From Prochlorococcus sp. MIT 0603 (GTDB taxonomy: Bacteria; Cyanobacteriota; Cyanobacteriia; PCC-6307; Cyanobiaceae): a stretch of DNA of 64,000 nucleotides. Of the stretch, positions 28,263 to 36,929 are shown piece by piece (positions within the stretch are counted from its first letter, which is position 1; every line of letters begins with the position of its first letter). The DNA lies in NCBI RefSeq assembly GCF_000760215.1, contig NZ_JNAW01000004.1:1-64000 (forward strand), written 5' to 3'. Under the pieces are notes generated by a model. It was given only the letters and a program-made list of their open reading frames with translations, did no database searches and was not told where the DNA came from. Made by a program: the position numbers and the translations under genes.

Positions 28263-28536
28263 GAATAAGGAATATCCCAATTAATCAAAAGAGACTCTGG
28301 GGAAGCAGCTAAAAGAAGTGCCTTAAGACTTAGGAGAGAGGTATAAGAGTCCAGGACAGGGGTTGCTATAACCAAATAGCATCCATAGCAGCTAAGTGTC
28401 TTGTACAAAATTAATAAGAGCGATCGCACTGCGCGCTCAGATCGCCCGACAGTATGCCAATAAGGAAATCGAACATCAACCCTTCACACTAGTTAACAAT
28501 GTTCGTTATATTTCGTTACATCCATTAATTCCTCCC

Positions 28537-28656
28537 ATGGATCAAGCAAACACCTCAGTCTTAGACATTGCTTTTGGAAGACCCGCAATGATTGGATTCA
28601 TGCTTCTTCTAGGTACATACCTAGTGACTGGTCAAATCATCCCTGGCACTTTCTAA
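28537..28656 (+). CDS. hli: High-light-inducible protein (Hli), first of tandem array
   Basis: 39 aa from the ATG at 28537. The chlorophyll-binding helix motif is slightly divergent (FGRPAMIGFMLLLGTY in place of the canonical NGR-A-MIGF), and it ends with TGQIIPGTF. Hli proteins are one-helix relatives of plant light-harvesting proteins that bind pigment and protect photosystems under excess light and nutrient stress. The stop overlaps the next hli start (TAATG), implying coupling. A decayed copy of this gene lies near 60.1 kb. Confidence 0.88.
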   Translation: MDQANTSVLDIAFGRPAMIGFMLLLGTYLVTGQIIPGTF

Positions 28657-28799
28657 TGCAAAATTCAAAGCCTTCGATCTCACTTGAAACCAGCAAAATT
28701 TTAGCTGAAAAGGTCAACGGGCGTGCTGCACTAATTGGCGTAATTGCCCTTTTAGGTGCTTACACCACTACAGGTCAAATTATTCCTGGATATCTCTAA
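28656..28799 (+). CDS. hli: High-light-inducible protein (Hli), second of array
   Basis: 47 aa with EKVNGRAALIGVIALLGAYTTTGQ, the one-helix chlorophyll-binding signature, and the terminal GQIIPGYL. Overlaps the first hli by one base. Same role in photoprotection inferred from the family. Confidence 0.9.
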   Translation: MQNSKPSISLETSKILAEKVNGRAALIGVIALLGAYTTTGQIIPGYL

Positions 28800-28837
28800 G
28801 CAATTACTTCTCATTTTTCAATCACTTTTATTTTCTC

Positions 28838-28945
28838 ATGACTCCTGAAGCAGAAAAATTTAATGGCTGGGCAGCAATGCTTGGCTTCGTTGCCGCATTT
28901 GGTGCTTACGCCACAACAGGTCAAATCATTCCTGGCATTTTTTAA
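28838..28945 (+). CDS. hli: High-light-inducible protein (Hli), third of array
   Basis: 35 aa, EKFNGWAAMLGFVAAFG then TGQIIPGIF. It differs by only three residues from the hli at 56779-56886, so one is a recent copy of the other. In this pair the usual Arg after NG is Trp (NGW). Confidence 0.9.
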   Translation: MTPEAEKFNGWAAMLGFVAAFGAYATTGQIIPGIF

Positions 28946-29037
28946 GCCATGGAATGTAATCCTTTTAAGCCTTTACAGCAATTTGTTCAGGCTGCTTACA
29001 AAAAATCTCAAATACATAGTCGTTTGAGAACCTTCAA

Positions 29038-29124
29038 ATGGGCATAAACAAGTTCTTTATTAGCTTAATTGCCCTTTTAGGTGCTTACACCACTACAAGT
29101 CAAATTAACCCTGGGATTTTTTAA
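29038..29124 (+). pseudogene. Degenerate hli
   Basis: A 28-codon frame ending IALLGAYTTTSQINPGIF repeats the C-terminal half of the second hli (28656-28799) but lacks the chlorophyll-binding ENGRAA segment and has GQII changed to SQIN. The region just upstream is out of frame. It looks like a decayed array member. Confidence 0.65.
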
Positions 29125-29138
29125 ACATCACTTTTCCA

Positions 29139-29342
29139 ATGAATTCCTCTCCTTACGTCACTACTGAATCAGGTAATCGTCAAAATGCTTTTCCTGTTGA
29201 AGCTCAGCCAGAGCTAATAGAAAACTATTCAGGCTATATACAGGAAGCTGAAAAAGCCAATGGTCGCTGGGCAATGATTGGATTCATAGCCTTATTAGGC
29301 TCATACATTTCAACAGGTCAAGCGATTCCTGGAATTTTCTAA
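29139..29342 (+). CDS. hli: High-light-inducible protein (Hli), long form
   Basis: 67 aa. A polar N-terminal extension of ~40 residues precedes EKANGRWAMIGFIALLGSY and TGQAIPGIF, the full canonical Hli signature. Last member of the array, 14 bp after the degenerate copy. Confidence 0.93.
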   Translation: MNSSPYVTTESGNRQNAFPVEAQPELIENYSGYIQEAEKANGRWAMIGFIALLGSYISTGQAIPGIF

Positions 29343-29557
29343 CAATAACTAGCATTCCAACTTAGCTAAGTATGCAACACTCGCTTAGCCATGATTATTT
29401 TTTGAGTTAAGTAGAATTTGCTGATTTTATCCAGATCATTTAGAATGTTTAATAGTGATATCTACCAATTATAGTCGAATCAAAAAGCAATAGGTATAAG
29501 CTCTCTTGAGTCAATAAACAAGTCCTCCTATAAAGCTATCACTAAGCAAGGAGGGCT

Positions 29558-29728
29558 ATGCAGTTAGTATCACCTTTCACCATCCTTAACTGTGCGACAA
29601 GCGACCTCTGGAGAATGCATGATTTTAACTACCGTTTGCCCATACCTGAACAAACTAAATGTATTGACTGGAAAAACGAATGCCTGAGGAATCCAAGCAA
29701 AGCCAATTGCAAAATATATGAAGTGTAA
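29558..29728 (+). CDS. Small conserved-type protein, 56 aa
   Basis: 56 codons preceded by a very strong ribosome-binding site (AAGGAGGG, 2-6 nt before ATG). The product has KCIDWKNECLRNPSKANCKIYE, with three cysteines, and is hydrophilic. The reverse-strand frame here (29570-29794) lacks such a site and I treat it as a shadow. Function unknown. Confidence 0.7.
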   Translation: MQLVSPFTILNCATSDLWRMHDFNYRLPIPEQTKCIDWKNECLRNPSKANCKIYEV

Positions 29729-29853
29729 ACAAGATTCTTGATAGATATCTGCAGGTGCAGGATCAGCATACAGAACCTCGCCATACTTCCTCATAAAAGC
29801 AACTAATCACAGGTATACCTATTTATATCAGGGGCAAAGTGTTCGTTGGTTTA

Positions 29854-30132
29854 CTATTTTGTGAGTTTTCCTTTTTCAAACTTTTTATATGCTAAATAAA
29901 GAAAGATAATAAATATAAGAGCAAACGCATATTGATTAATAAAGGTAAATACTAAATAAGCAGCTAGTGGCATCAGGAGTAGTCTTTTAGCCGAAAGCCT
30001 TTCTTGATGAGTTAAACTATCCCATTCTAAATATCTTTTCCATTGAAATACTCGTTTCATAGATCTGTCTTTGTAGTTTCTTTTTTTGCCAAAGGTCTTA
30101 AGTAATTCTTTAATGGCATCTATTGGGTTCAT
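29854..30132 (-). CDS. Small membrane hypothetical protein
   Basis: 92 aa: a basic N-terminal half (LLKTFGKKRNYKDRSMKR) and two hydrophobic segments (MPLAAYLVFTFI and FALIFIIFLYLAY) with a basic tail. Membrane hairpin with cytoplasmic ends likely. No family recognised. Confidence 0.55.
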   Translation of the reverse strand: MNPIDAIKELLKTFGKKRNYKDRSMKRVFQWKRYLEWDSLTHQERLSAKRLLLMPLAAYLVFTFINQYAFALIFIIFLYLAYKKFEKGKLTK

Positions 30133-30217
30133 CTATGAAAACTTCAAATATTTATATAGAGAATATAAGCAAAAGTATATGCGATGACCATTCTAGATAA
30201 TGTCGACCAAATCATTT

Positions 30218-30559
30218 TTATTTACCCATAGCTCTTCTAAGTTTTGTAGATTCATCCATTCCTTCCATAATTGTAAAAGTTCCGTTTTCAGTAGCAGCAT
30301 TTCTAAGCTTTGAAAGTTCTTGATAAGCAGGAGATTCATAAGCCTCAACTGCTGCTCGCATAGATGAGAATTCGCAAATAATCGCTAGGTTTGCACCTTT
30401 TGTCCTTTCTTTCCCTTGTGGCTCAGTATCTTTGGCAAAGACTTCGCCACCAACTTCTTTAAGCCAAGGACCTACCTTGTCAACATAGTCTGCAAACAAC
30501 TCTTGATTGATAACTGTTGAAGTTGAAATCCAATAGCCCTTAGCACCTTTCTTATCCAT
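30218..30559 (-). CDS. DUF1330 family protein
   Basis: 113 aa with the family pattern KGYWISTSTVINQELFADYV near the start, GGEVFAKDTEP in the middle, then ICEFSSMRAAVEAYESPAYQEL. It is a small ferredoxin-like alpha/beta barrel-forming fold with no established activity. Cytoplasmic. Confidence 0.87.
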   Translation of the reverse strand: MDKKGAKGYWISTSTVINQELFADYVDKVGPWLKEVGGEVFAKDTEPQGKERTKGANLAIICEFSSMRAAVEAYESPAYQELSKLRNAATENGTFTIMEGMDESTKLRRAMGK

Positions 30560-30776
30560 TAAAAAGTCAAGGAAAGTAATTATTTTCAGCTTAGAGCATT
30601 ACCAATCTGAAAAAGAAAAATCCACCTTCAATATGACTCTCGTGAAAATCTCATGATTTATCCTCTGTTTCATAGATACTAAAATATATCAGCAAAAGAA
30701 TGTCTACTAGTGATAAATCGTTCTCCTAATGGTTTTAATTTAGTCGTCCCCTGTCAAAGAGATTGACGGAAGTAAC

Positions 30777-31016
30777 CTATCTACCTCCATTGCAGAAATG
30801 AACCGCCTGAGAAGAACTTTTACCATTTTCTTTTACTTCTTCAACACACTCGGTAAACAGCTTCGATTCCTGCTTAACAGAACAGAAACTTAAAGCAATA
30901 GTTGCAAGAGCCAGAGCAGAAATAATACCAGTACCTAATTGGATTACACCGTAAGCAAGCATTACACCTTTCTTGCTACCGCATTTTTCCTTTTCGATTT
31001 TGTTCTCTTTAGTCAT
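30777..31016 (-). CDS. Small membrane hypothetical protein, 79 aa
   Basis: 79 aa. Basic N-terminus (KKG) followed by one hydrophobic helix (MLAYGVIQLGTGIISALALATIALSFC) and an extracytoplasmic tail with two more cysteines (TECVEEV, HFCNGGR). Marine picocyanobacterial type; function unknown. Confidence 0.6.
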   Translation of the reverse strand: MTKENKIEKEKCGSKKGVMLAYGVIQLGTGIISALALATIALSFCSVKQESKLFTECVEEVKENGKSSSQAVHFCNGGR

Positions 31017-31097
31017 TGATGTTTTACAGGCTAATATGAATCATATAAATAGATATAGCTCTTCGTGAGCCAGCAAAAGGAGCGAAAACCGTATGTC

Positions 31098-31129
31098 ATT
31101 AAAAAAGAGCCCTGAAACTAGGGCTCTTT
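31098..31129 (-). terminator. Rho-independent terminator, minus strand
   Basis: A perfect 10-bp stem (31104-31113 with 31120-31129, loop of six) is followed on the minus strand by TTTTTT. It ends the transcript of the DUF4278 gene at 31152-31253. Confidence 0.85.
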
Positions 31130-31151
31130 ACACAATAGAGAATTGACTAAC

Positions 31152-31253
31152 TCAACTTTGATACTGCTTACCACGATAGGTAAGGAGAACATGCTTCTTC
31201 AAACCTACTTCTTTGTTTTGTGAGTAGATTTTTCCTCTATAAATAAGGGACAT
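31152..31253 (-). CDS. DUF4278 protein
   Basis: 33 aa from the ATG at 31253 (45 aa from 31289). It shows both halves of the cyanobacterial DUF4278 pattern: SLIYRGKIYS near the start and LLTYRGKQYQS at the end. Members are tiny proteins of unknown function, sometimes light- or nutrient-regulated. A terminator follows directly. The inner start makes the more typical domain. Confidence 0.7.
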   Translation of the reverse strand: MSLIYRGKIYSQNKEVGLKKHVLLTYRGKQYQS

Positions 31254-31289
31254 TGAAATTTTCCGTGTTAGCTCAAGTCCCCGTTCCAT

Positions 31290-31685
31290 GGCTTGAGTCG
31301 AACTGCGGCTCGCAAACAAAGCGAGTTGAACGTTTTGTGTAGCGATAACTACATAAAAAGTTTAACAGTCAGGCGTGTTAAGCGTTGTTCATCTTGATAC
31401 AAATAGATTGATCTATTCAATCTTTAGTGGGGCAAAAAAACAATGTTACCCCTGACAAAGTCGTTGGAATAATACAGGATGGTTTTCATAATATTGAAAT
31501 CGCAAATAAAAACAGCAGTGCGTTTTGCTTTATAGAAGAGTTCGATACAAGAAAGCAACTTGTTGAACCTTGCTTGAAGAAGCCGTTTCATTAGGTTTAT
31601 ATATCACAAAGTAGTATCTCTAAGAAGTAAGAAATTCTTTCGAACAATAATCGCAGCCTTTCAAAGTCATCTATTGAGCGAAAAA
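31290..31685. other. Intergenic stretch with structured leader and dyad
   Basis: 396 bp. On the minus strand it holds hairpins (CTCGC/GCGAG around 31312-31325; GTAG/CTAC around 31341-31354) that would form the 5' leader of the DUF4278 transcript. A 19-bp dyad (7-bp arms AGATTGA and TCAATCT) lies at 31405-31423 and is a candidate operator. A ~55-codon open stretch at 31427-31593 lacks a start codon. Confidence 0.45.
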
Positions 31686-32432
31686 TTATTTATTCTCTAT
31701 CTGGTTAAGGAATTTCCTGCTTCTTTCATGTTTTGCATTAGAGAAAAAAACATTTGGGGTAGATGTTTCTATCACCTTACCTGAATCCATAAAAAGGACT
31801 TGATCAGCAACTTCTTTTGCAAATGCAACTTCATGCGTGACAACAACCATTGTCATCCCCTGTTTTGCAAGGTTCCGCATCACATCTAAAACCTCATTCA
31901 CACGCTCGGGATCCAATGCGCTGGTAGGCTCATCAAACAAAAGCAATTCAGGTTTTAAGGCTAAAGCTCTTGCTATTGCAACTCGTTGCTGCTCACCCCC
32001 ACTGAGTTGACTTGGATATTTACTTGCGTGTGTAGATATTCCCATTTGATTCAAAAGATACATAGCATGCTCTTCAGCTTCAATCTTTGGCCGTTTCTGA
32101 ACTTGAACTGGGGCAAGAGTTATATTTTCCAAGATTGACAGATGAGGAAATAAGTTAAATTGTTGAAAAACCATTCCCACTCTCTTCCTAATCTGACGGA
32201 TTTTTCGCTCGTCATATTTTGGGTTTATACGAATCCCTAAAACATTTAGTTCGCCTGTATTAAAAGATTCAAGACCATTAAACGTACGAATTAGAGTACT
32301 CTTGCCTGAACCGGAAGGACCCATTACTACAAGTACTTTCCCTTGATCAACACGAAGAGAAATATTATCCAGTGCATATATCCCTTTTGTATATGATTTG
32401 GAAAGATTTTTAACCCTAACGATAGGTTCCAT
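31686..32432 (-). CDS. aapP: Amino-acid ABC transporter ATPase (AapP/GlnQ type)
   Basis: 248 aa. Walker A GPSGSGKST (residues 38-46), ABC signature LSGGEQQR (143-150) and Walker B LLLFDEPTSALDP (163-175) are all intact. Sequence family is the polar-amino-acid ATPases. It is the last gene of the four-gene transporter (31686-35454), 6 bp after the second permease. It drives uptake of amino acids; named aapP by operon order, and equally comparable to the Nat/Bgt system of other cyanobacteria. Confidence 0.92.
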   Translation of the reverse strand: MEPIVRVKNLSKSYTKGIYALDNISLRVDQGKVLVVMGPSGSGKSTLIRTFNGLESFNTGELNVLGIRINPKYDERKIRQIRKRVGMVFQQFNLFPHLSILENITLAPVQVQKRPKIEAEEHAMYLLNQMGISTHASKYPSQLSGGEQQRVAIARALALKPELLLFDEPTSALDPERVNEVLDVMRNLAKQGMTMVVVTHEVAFAKEVADQVLFMDSGKVIETSTPNVFFSNAKHERSRKFLNQIENK

Positions 32433-32438
32433 AATTAA

Positions 32439-33473
32439 TCATAGATTCCCCTTGTCAAGAGTCATTCTATGCTCAAGATGTCTACCAATAATAGCCATAA
32501 ATGTACAAAACAACCAATAAACACTCGCCAACCAAATATAGACTTCAATATATTGACCAATAAACTCAGGGTTTGCTAATAAGCCTCTACCAACACCTAG
32601 CAATTCTACTAATCCTAAAATTGCCATTAAAGACGTGTTTTGAAAAAGGCCAATAGCTTGATTCGTCAGGGCTGGCAAGGCAATTCTTAGAGCCTGAGGA
32701 ATTAATACAAAATGGGTAATTTGAAATTGGTTTAAACCAAGAGTCTCTGCTGCTTCTATTTGTGTATCTGGGATAGCCTGCAGTCCGCCGCGTATATCTT
32801 CAGCTATATATGCAGAGACAAATAAAGTAAAGGCAAAAATTGCCCTCCAAACACGATCCACTTGTATTCCTATAGGAAGAAATAATGGGATAAGCAGTTG
32901 ACCAAAAAAAAGCACTGCAATCAAGGGGACTGCTCTCATCGAATCTATATATATCGAACTTAAACTGTTGACCAATGGCAATTTACTTTGTCTGCAAAGA
33001 GCTAAGAATATCCCCAAGGGCAATGAAAAGAACAAACTACATTCTGTCAAAAGAATAGTTAGAGAAAGCCCACCCCAATTACTACTCATGACAGATGACA
33101 AGCCAAATCCACCTGAAAGCAAATAAATCCCTAGTGGGATAGTACTTACCCATGCCAGAGGCAAGCCCTTACGAAACCATCCCCAATTAGGTCCAATTAG
33201 TGTAAAAACGCTAAGAATCAGAAGACTAAAAATCCAAATAGCTGGCCGCCACCTTTGATTAGGCGGAAAACTACCGAAAGCATATAAAGGAAGGTTTTGA
33301 GTTACAACTTTCCAATTCGCAGTAAATATCAGCCACTTCAAAGTAAATATAAAACATAAGCCAATAATCAAAAGAATAATGGAAGTTAGCAGCCAATTGA
33401 TAAGATCAGGCATATAAACTCTTTTGCTATTGTAAAGCAATCGAACAATCAGATTATTTAATTTATTTAACAT
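32439..33473 (-). CDS. aapM: Amino-acid ABC transporter permease (AapM type)
   Basis: 344 aa with about eight hydrophobic segments and the permease coupling motif EAAETLGLNQFQITHFVLIPQAL near residues 240-262. A long N-terminal extension distinguishes AapM-type permeases from simpler HisM-type ones. 7 bp from the other permease. Inner-membrane subunit for amino-acid uptake. Confidence 0.87.
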   Translation of the reverse strand: MLNKLNNLIVRLLYNSKRVYMPDLINWLLTSIILLIIGLCFIFTLKWLIFTANWKVVTQNLPLYAFGSFPPNQRWRPAIWIFSLLILSVFTLIGPNWGWFRKGLPLAWVSTIPLGIYLLSGGFGLSSVMSSNWGGLSLTILLTECSLFFSLPLGIFLALCRQSKLPLVNSLSSIYIDSMRAVPLIAVLFFGQLLIPLFLPIGIQVDRVWRAIFAFTLFVSAYIAEDIRGGLQAIPDTQIEAAETLGLNQFQITHFVLIPQALRIALPALTNQAIGLFQNTSLMAILGLVELLGVGRGLLANPEFIGQYIEVYIWLASVYWLFCTFMAIIGRHLEHRMTLDKGNL

Positions 33474-33480
33474 AAGTAAA

Positions 33481-34377
33481 CTATATTTTTTTAGAATTCA
33501 TAGCAATTTTATTAACCACTTCCATCCCATTACTAATTAATAAGTTTAAGACCAAGAAACTAACTAATAATATGACAAAGCTTTCTATAGCTCTACCAGT
33601 TTGATTTATAACTGTATCATTAATAGCATAAATATCTGAATATCCAACTGCGATTGCCAAAGTACTATTTTTAGCAAGGTTAAGATATTGACTTGTTAGA
33701 CCTGGAATAATTGCGGGGAGTGATTGGGGTATTATTATTCTATAAAGTCCAATACTTTCAGACAATCCCAGGCTCCTAAAGGCCTCCCATTGCCCTCTTG
33801 GGACTGAAAGGATCCCGCCACGAACCACTTCAGCAATATAAGCTCCAGTAAAGACACTTAATCCAAATAATAATGCTGAAAACTCTGAAGACAGATGAAG
33901 CCCCAATAATTCTATGCCTTGATTAGAAACAATCAGGAAACCTTTTATAGGCGCAAAAATATTATCTTTTAGCCCTAAAAAGGCCACAAAGTACCAGAAC
34001 ATAAGCTGAAGTAAAAGCGGCGTTTGTCTAACTATCGTGATATACCATGCCGCAACCATCACCAGTAATGAATTACTACCAATCCTAGATAAGCCTATAA
34101 ATACTCCAATAAAAGTAGCGAAGAATAATGAGCTAAAAATCACTTTAAGACTGTTTAGCCAACCCATAAATAAAGCCCATGCATAACTATCTGAAGCCGA
34201 ATACGGCAAAGGGTGTTCAGCTAATGCAAAGCTTGCTGGTCTGAATAACCAAGAGAAACTAAATTCGAGTCCAGATCTTGCAAGATTTATAGTTAAGTTA
34301 TTGATTAATAGTACGCATAAGAAAATCACACATGCTAATACCACGCATTGAATATAAATATTCTTGCTTGCATTCAT
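33481..34377 (-). CDS. aapQ: Amino-acid ABC transporter permease (AapQ type)
   Basis: 298 aa. Family loop EAFRSLGLSESIGLYRIIIPQSLPAIIPGL, followed by NLAKNSTLAIAVGYSD. AapQ of proteobacteria is ~400 aa; this one is shorter, with a compact loop between the first two membrane segments. It pairs with the adjacent AapM-type permease. Confidence 0.87.
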   Translation of the reverse strand: MNASKNIYIQCVVLACVIFLCVLLINNLTINLARSGLEFSFSWLFRPASFALAEHPLPYSASDSYAWALFMGWLNSLKVIFSSLFFATFIGVFIGLSRIGSNSLLVMVAAWYITIVRQTPLLLQLMFWYFVAFLGLKDNIFAPIKGFLIVSNQGIELLGLHLSSEFSALLFGLSVFTGAYIAEVVRGGILSVPRGQWEAFRSLGLSESIGLYRIIIPQSLPAIIPGLTSQYLNLAKNSTLAIAVGYSDIYAINDTVINQTGRAIESFVILLVSFLVLNLLISNGMEVVNKIAMNSKKI

Positions 34378-34407
34378 TACGGATAAAGTCGAAATCTATT
34401 TATTTGG

Positions 34408-35454
34408 TTAATTAAATGGAGGTGATATATGAACACCTCCATTGCTATATAAGTGATTCAATCCTCTTGGAATTGGGACTTCACTACTTGGGCCAAGATG
34501 TCTATTATAAATTTCGCCGTAATTACCAGTTGAGCCAATGACCTTAACAACAAAGTCATTACTAAGGCCGACTTTCTCACCAAGATCTCCTTCTATACCC
34601 AAAAATCTTCTTAACGGTTTCAGCTGAGGATTATCTCTTGCTATTTGCACTTTTTCATCAATATTGGTTTTTGTTATCCCTTGTTCTTCAGCAGAGATAA
34701 GAGCAAAAATGACCCATCGCATTGCATCTGCAAGCTGATAATCCCTACCATCAGAAGCTGGCGACAATGGTTCTTTACTAAGAACATCATCAAGGATGAT
34801 GTGATCATCTGGATTCTTAAAGCCGGACCTGGCTGCAGCTAATTGAGAGCGGTCAGAGGTCATAGCTGAGCAACGACCCTGCAAATAGCCAGCAACTACC
34901 TGATTAAGGTCTTGATACTTAATTGGTGTATAAGGGAATGATTTGGATTCAAAAGCATCGTTAATATTTTGCTCAGTTGTTGTTCCTGAGCCCACACAAA
35001 TTGATTTACCGCTAAGTCCCTTAATGCTTTTAATTCGACTTCTTCGTTTTACCATCAAGCCCTGTCCATCATGAAAAACAACTGGTGCGAAAGCAAGTCC
35101 ATTCCCTCCTGAAGAGTCTCTGCTAAGAGTAAAAGTTGTATTTCTCGACAACAAGTCAATTTCACCAGTCTTTATGGCTGTAAATCTTTCTGCTGCTGTT
35201 AAAGGTCTGTATTGCACCTTTGTTGCATCACCTAAAAAAGCTGCAGCAAATGACTTGCAAATATCAACATCTAAGCCTTTATAACTTCCATCGCTCCCCA
35301 AAAAACTAAATCCAGGTATTTTTCCGCTTACGCCACATTTCAACTCATTGCGCTTTTTAATCAAATCAAGTCTGGAGATATTTTCTTGATTTCTTGTTGC
35401 ACAGCCTGCTAATAGCATAGAAAAGGCAACTATTCCTGAAATGACGCGATACAT
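34408..35454 (-). CDS. aapJ: Amino-acid ABC transporter substrate-binding lipoprotein (AapJ type)
   Basis: 348 aa. A lipoprotein signal (MLLAGC, Cys ~18) and the family segments KCGVSGKIPGFSF, GLDVDICKSFAAA and LSRNTTFTLSRDSS. The last matches the AapJ/general-L-amino-acid binding group. It opens the four-gene operon, which in marine picocyanobacteria lets cells take up dissolved amino acids. Confidence 0.92.
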   Translation of the reverse strand: MYRVISGIVAFSMLLAGCATRNQENISRLDLIKKRNELKCGVSGKIPGFSFLGSDGSYKGLDVDICKSFAAAFLGDATKVQYRPLTAAERFTAIKTGEIDLLSRNTTFTLSRDSSGGNGLAFAPVVFHDGQGLMVKRRSRIKSIKGLSGKSICVGSGTTTEQNINDAFESKSFPYTPIKYQDLNQVVAGYLQGRCSAMTSDRSQLAAARSGFKNPDDHIILDDVLSKEPLSPASDGRDYQLADAMRWVIFALISAEEQGITKTNIDEKVQIARDNPQLKPLRRFLGIEGDLGEKVGLSNDFVVKVIGSTGNYGEIYNRHLGPSSEVPIPRGLNHLYSNGGVHISPPFN

Positions 35455-35740
35455 GTTTCCTATGAATCATTAACTAAATCTTCGTCAAATTTTGCTCTTA
35501 TGTAAACAAGAAATTCAAATCCAGAGCTTCCTCTTAATTGAATGAATTTATTTTTAGGCTTAATTTTTCCAGTAATAACATTCCTTGTGATTAGATCTTT
35601 ATCAAGCTTCGTTCTTTGGTTTTAAATACAAAGGTTAGTCAAATCGCATAGTCAATAATTCCTTCTATGGTCTATGAGGATTAAAACAGCAATCGTGCCA
35701 ATAGGTCTCAGGTTATAAGGAAATACAATTGTAAATTAAT
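35455..35740. other. Spacer upstream of aapJ
   Basis: 286 bp before the next gene (450 bp if the inner start of that gene is used from its far end). No gene, no clear terminator. No clean NtcA site (GTA-N8-TAC) was found by eye. Confidence 0.4.
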
Positions 35741-35905
35741 CTAAGCCACAAAATCCTTCAAAACAAATGTTCGTCTTAAAAGTTTCGTACAAGAAGGTTT
35801 AAGGAGTCCACTTGATCTAAGCACTGGTCTTCTTGGTGGTAATGAACCTACATTCCCTGTAGCTAAAGGGAAAATGCTTACTATGAATAAAAAAATCACT
35901 CTCAT
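35741..35905 (-). CDS. Small secreted or anchored hypothetical protein
   Basis: 54 aa from the ATG at 35905 (71 aa from 35956). Opens with a hydrophobic signal (MRVIFLFIVSIFPLA) and continues with a basic, Pro/Arg-rich segment (SLPPRRPVLRSSGLLKPSC). Not recognised. Confidence 0.45.
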   Translation of the reverse strand: MRVIFLFIVSIFPLATGNVGSLPPRRPVLRSSGLLKPSCTKLLRRTFVLKDFVA

Positions 35906-36010
35906 ATGGTTATTAAAGAGAGTAACGCCATTAAAATAAGTATTAAATATAACCACACTGATTATTTAGAGAGGTTTCGACAATCAGAAAATCAAGGTAA
36001 AAAGTCTTGC

Positions 36011-36142
36011 TTAATTCTTTAAAGGTATTGGCATCATCTTTCCGCCACCTTGATCATCATCATCTTCAACGGAAAAGAATATGACAGCCATTCCTAAAAA
36101 CGCCATGAATACTGAATAAGAAATAACTGCAAATTCACTCAT
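36011..36142 (-). CDS. 43-aa membrane protein with acidic DDDDQGGGKM tail
   Basis: 43 codons: one membrane helix (SVFMAFLGMAVIFF), then EDDDDQGGGKMMPIPLKN. The same tail motif (DDDDDQDGGKMIPI) occurs in the 58-aa protein at 60768-60944, and a decayed copy lies at 62492-62605. Its start overlaps the end of the 82-codon frame at 36139-36387 (ATGA). Marine picocyanobacterial type; function unknown. Confidence 0.7.
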   Translation of the reverse strand: MSEFAVISYSVFMAFLGMAVIFFSVEDDDDQGGGKMMPIPLKN

Positions 36143-36387
36143 TTGTTTTTTAACTTTTTAAAGAAACTATCAGGGCAAGAGAAAACTGAAGTAGCTAATT
36201 TTACTAACCAAGAATCTTCTAAACAAAAGGTTGCTTTACTACTATTATTTTTTACATCGAAGACTGCTTTCCTTTCTCCTCTAGTTGCTCTGTTTTCGCT
36301 TGGCTTAGTTTTCCTTGAAATCTGGGCAATCATCTCCGACGCCTCAACCCCAAGCGAAAACAGGAGTAGTGGTAATTGAAAGAGCAA
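36139..36387 (-). CDS. Possible 82-aa secreted protein coupled to the 43-aa gene
   Basis: TTG-started frame with a signal-like N-terminus (LFQLPLLLFSLGVEA) and two cysteines. Its TGA overlaps the start of the downstream gene, which favours this strand over the plus-strand frame 36143-36379, which also starts at TTG and covers the same DNA. The choice is not certain. Confidence 0.35.
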   Translation of the reverse strand: MLFQLPLLLFSLGVEASEMIAQISRKTKPSENRATRGERKAVFDVKNNSSKATFCLEDSWLVKLATSVFSCPDSFFKKLKNK

Positions 36388-36633
36388 ATACTAAAGTAAA
36401 GATTTTTGTCACTGTGTATTTAAATTTCAGAAAGCATAAAAGGTTTTTAAATAGATCGCCAAACAATTTTATCTATAATTATTAGATAGGTTGTACGACT
36501 TATTTAGCAAGGTTTAGAAGTGCTTACTAACCTCACCATAATCAAGAAATATTTGTTTTATTGCCAGGTAGCATTTATGAATGCCGTTATAAAGTAATCG
36601 AGCTAGAACATAATTCTATGGTTGCTTAATTTT

Positions 36634-36822
36634 ATGGTTAGTTTTTTTTCTGTTGCACTTAGCTTGAACCCAGTTGAGATAGGCGTCATTTTAATTGCTG
36701 GGCTAGGTTTTCTATTAATGTTTGGATACAGCTCTGCTAAAGGTGGTTATCAAGATCTAATTAAAACCACATTAGACAATGATGAAGCCAGAAGAAAAAA
36801 GAACTTGCCAAAAGGTCGTTAA
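36634..36822 (+). CDS. Small membrane hypothetical protein
   Basis: 62 aa from the ATG at 36634 (66 aa from a TTG at 36622). One or two hydrophobic segments (SVALSLNPVEIGVILIAGLGFLLMFGY) and a charged tail (DNDEARRKKNLPKGR). No family recognised. Confidence 0.6.
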   Translation: MVSFFSVALSLNPVEIGVILIAGLGFLLMFGYSSAKGGYQDLIKTTLDNDEARRKKNLPKGR

Positions 36823-36929
36823 TCCTGGGATCTAAAGTAAAAGTACCCAATTAAAATCTAAATCCACTCAAACAAATCATCTTGATTTCACACGATTATC
36901 TAGTTGAAATCTTTAATTAATATTTGTAA

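Noticed and set aside
29570-29794. 74-codon minus-strand frame
   Set aside because: The plus-strand 56-aa gene has a very strong RBS and a Cys-rich product; the minus frame lacks both.
31427-31593. ~55-codon plus-strand open stretch ending with CLKKPFH
   Set aside because: No start codon in frame; could be a gene remnant but cannot be supported.
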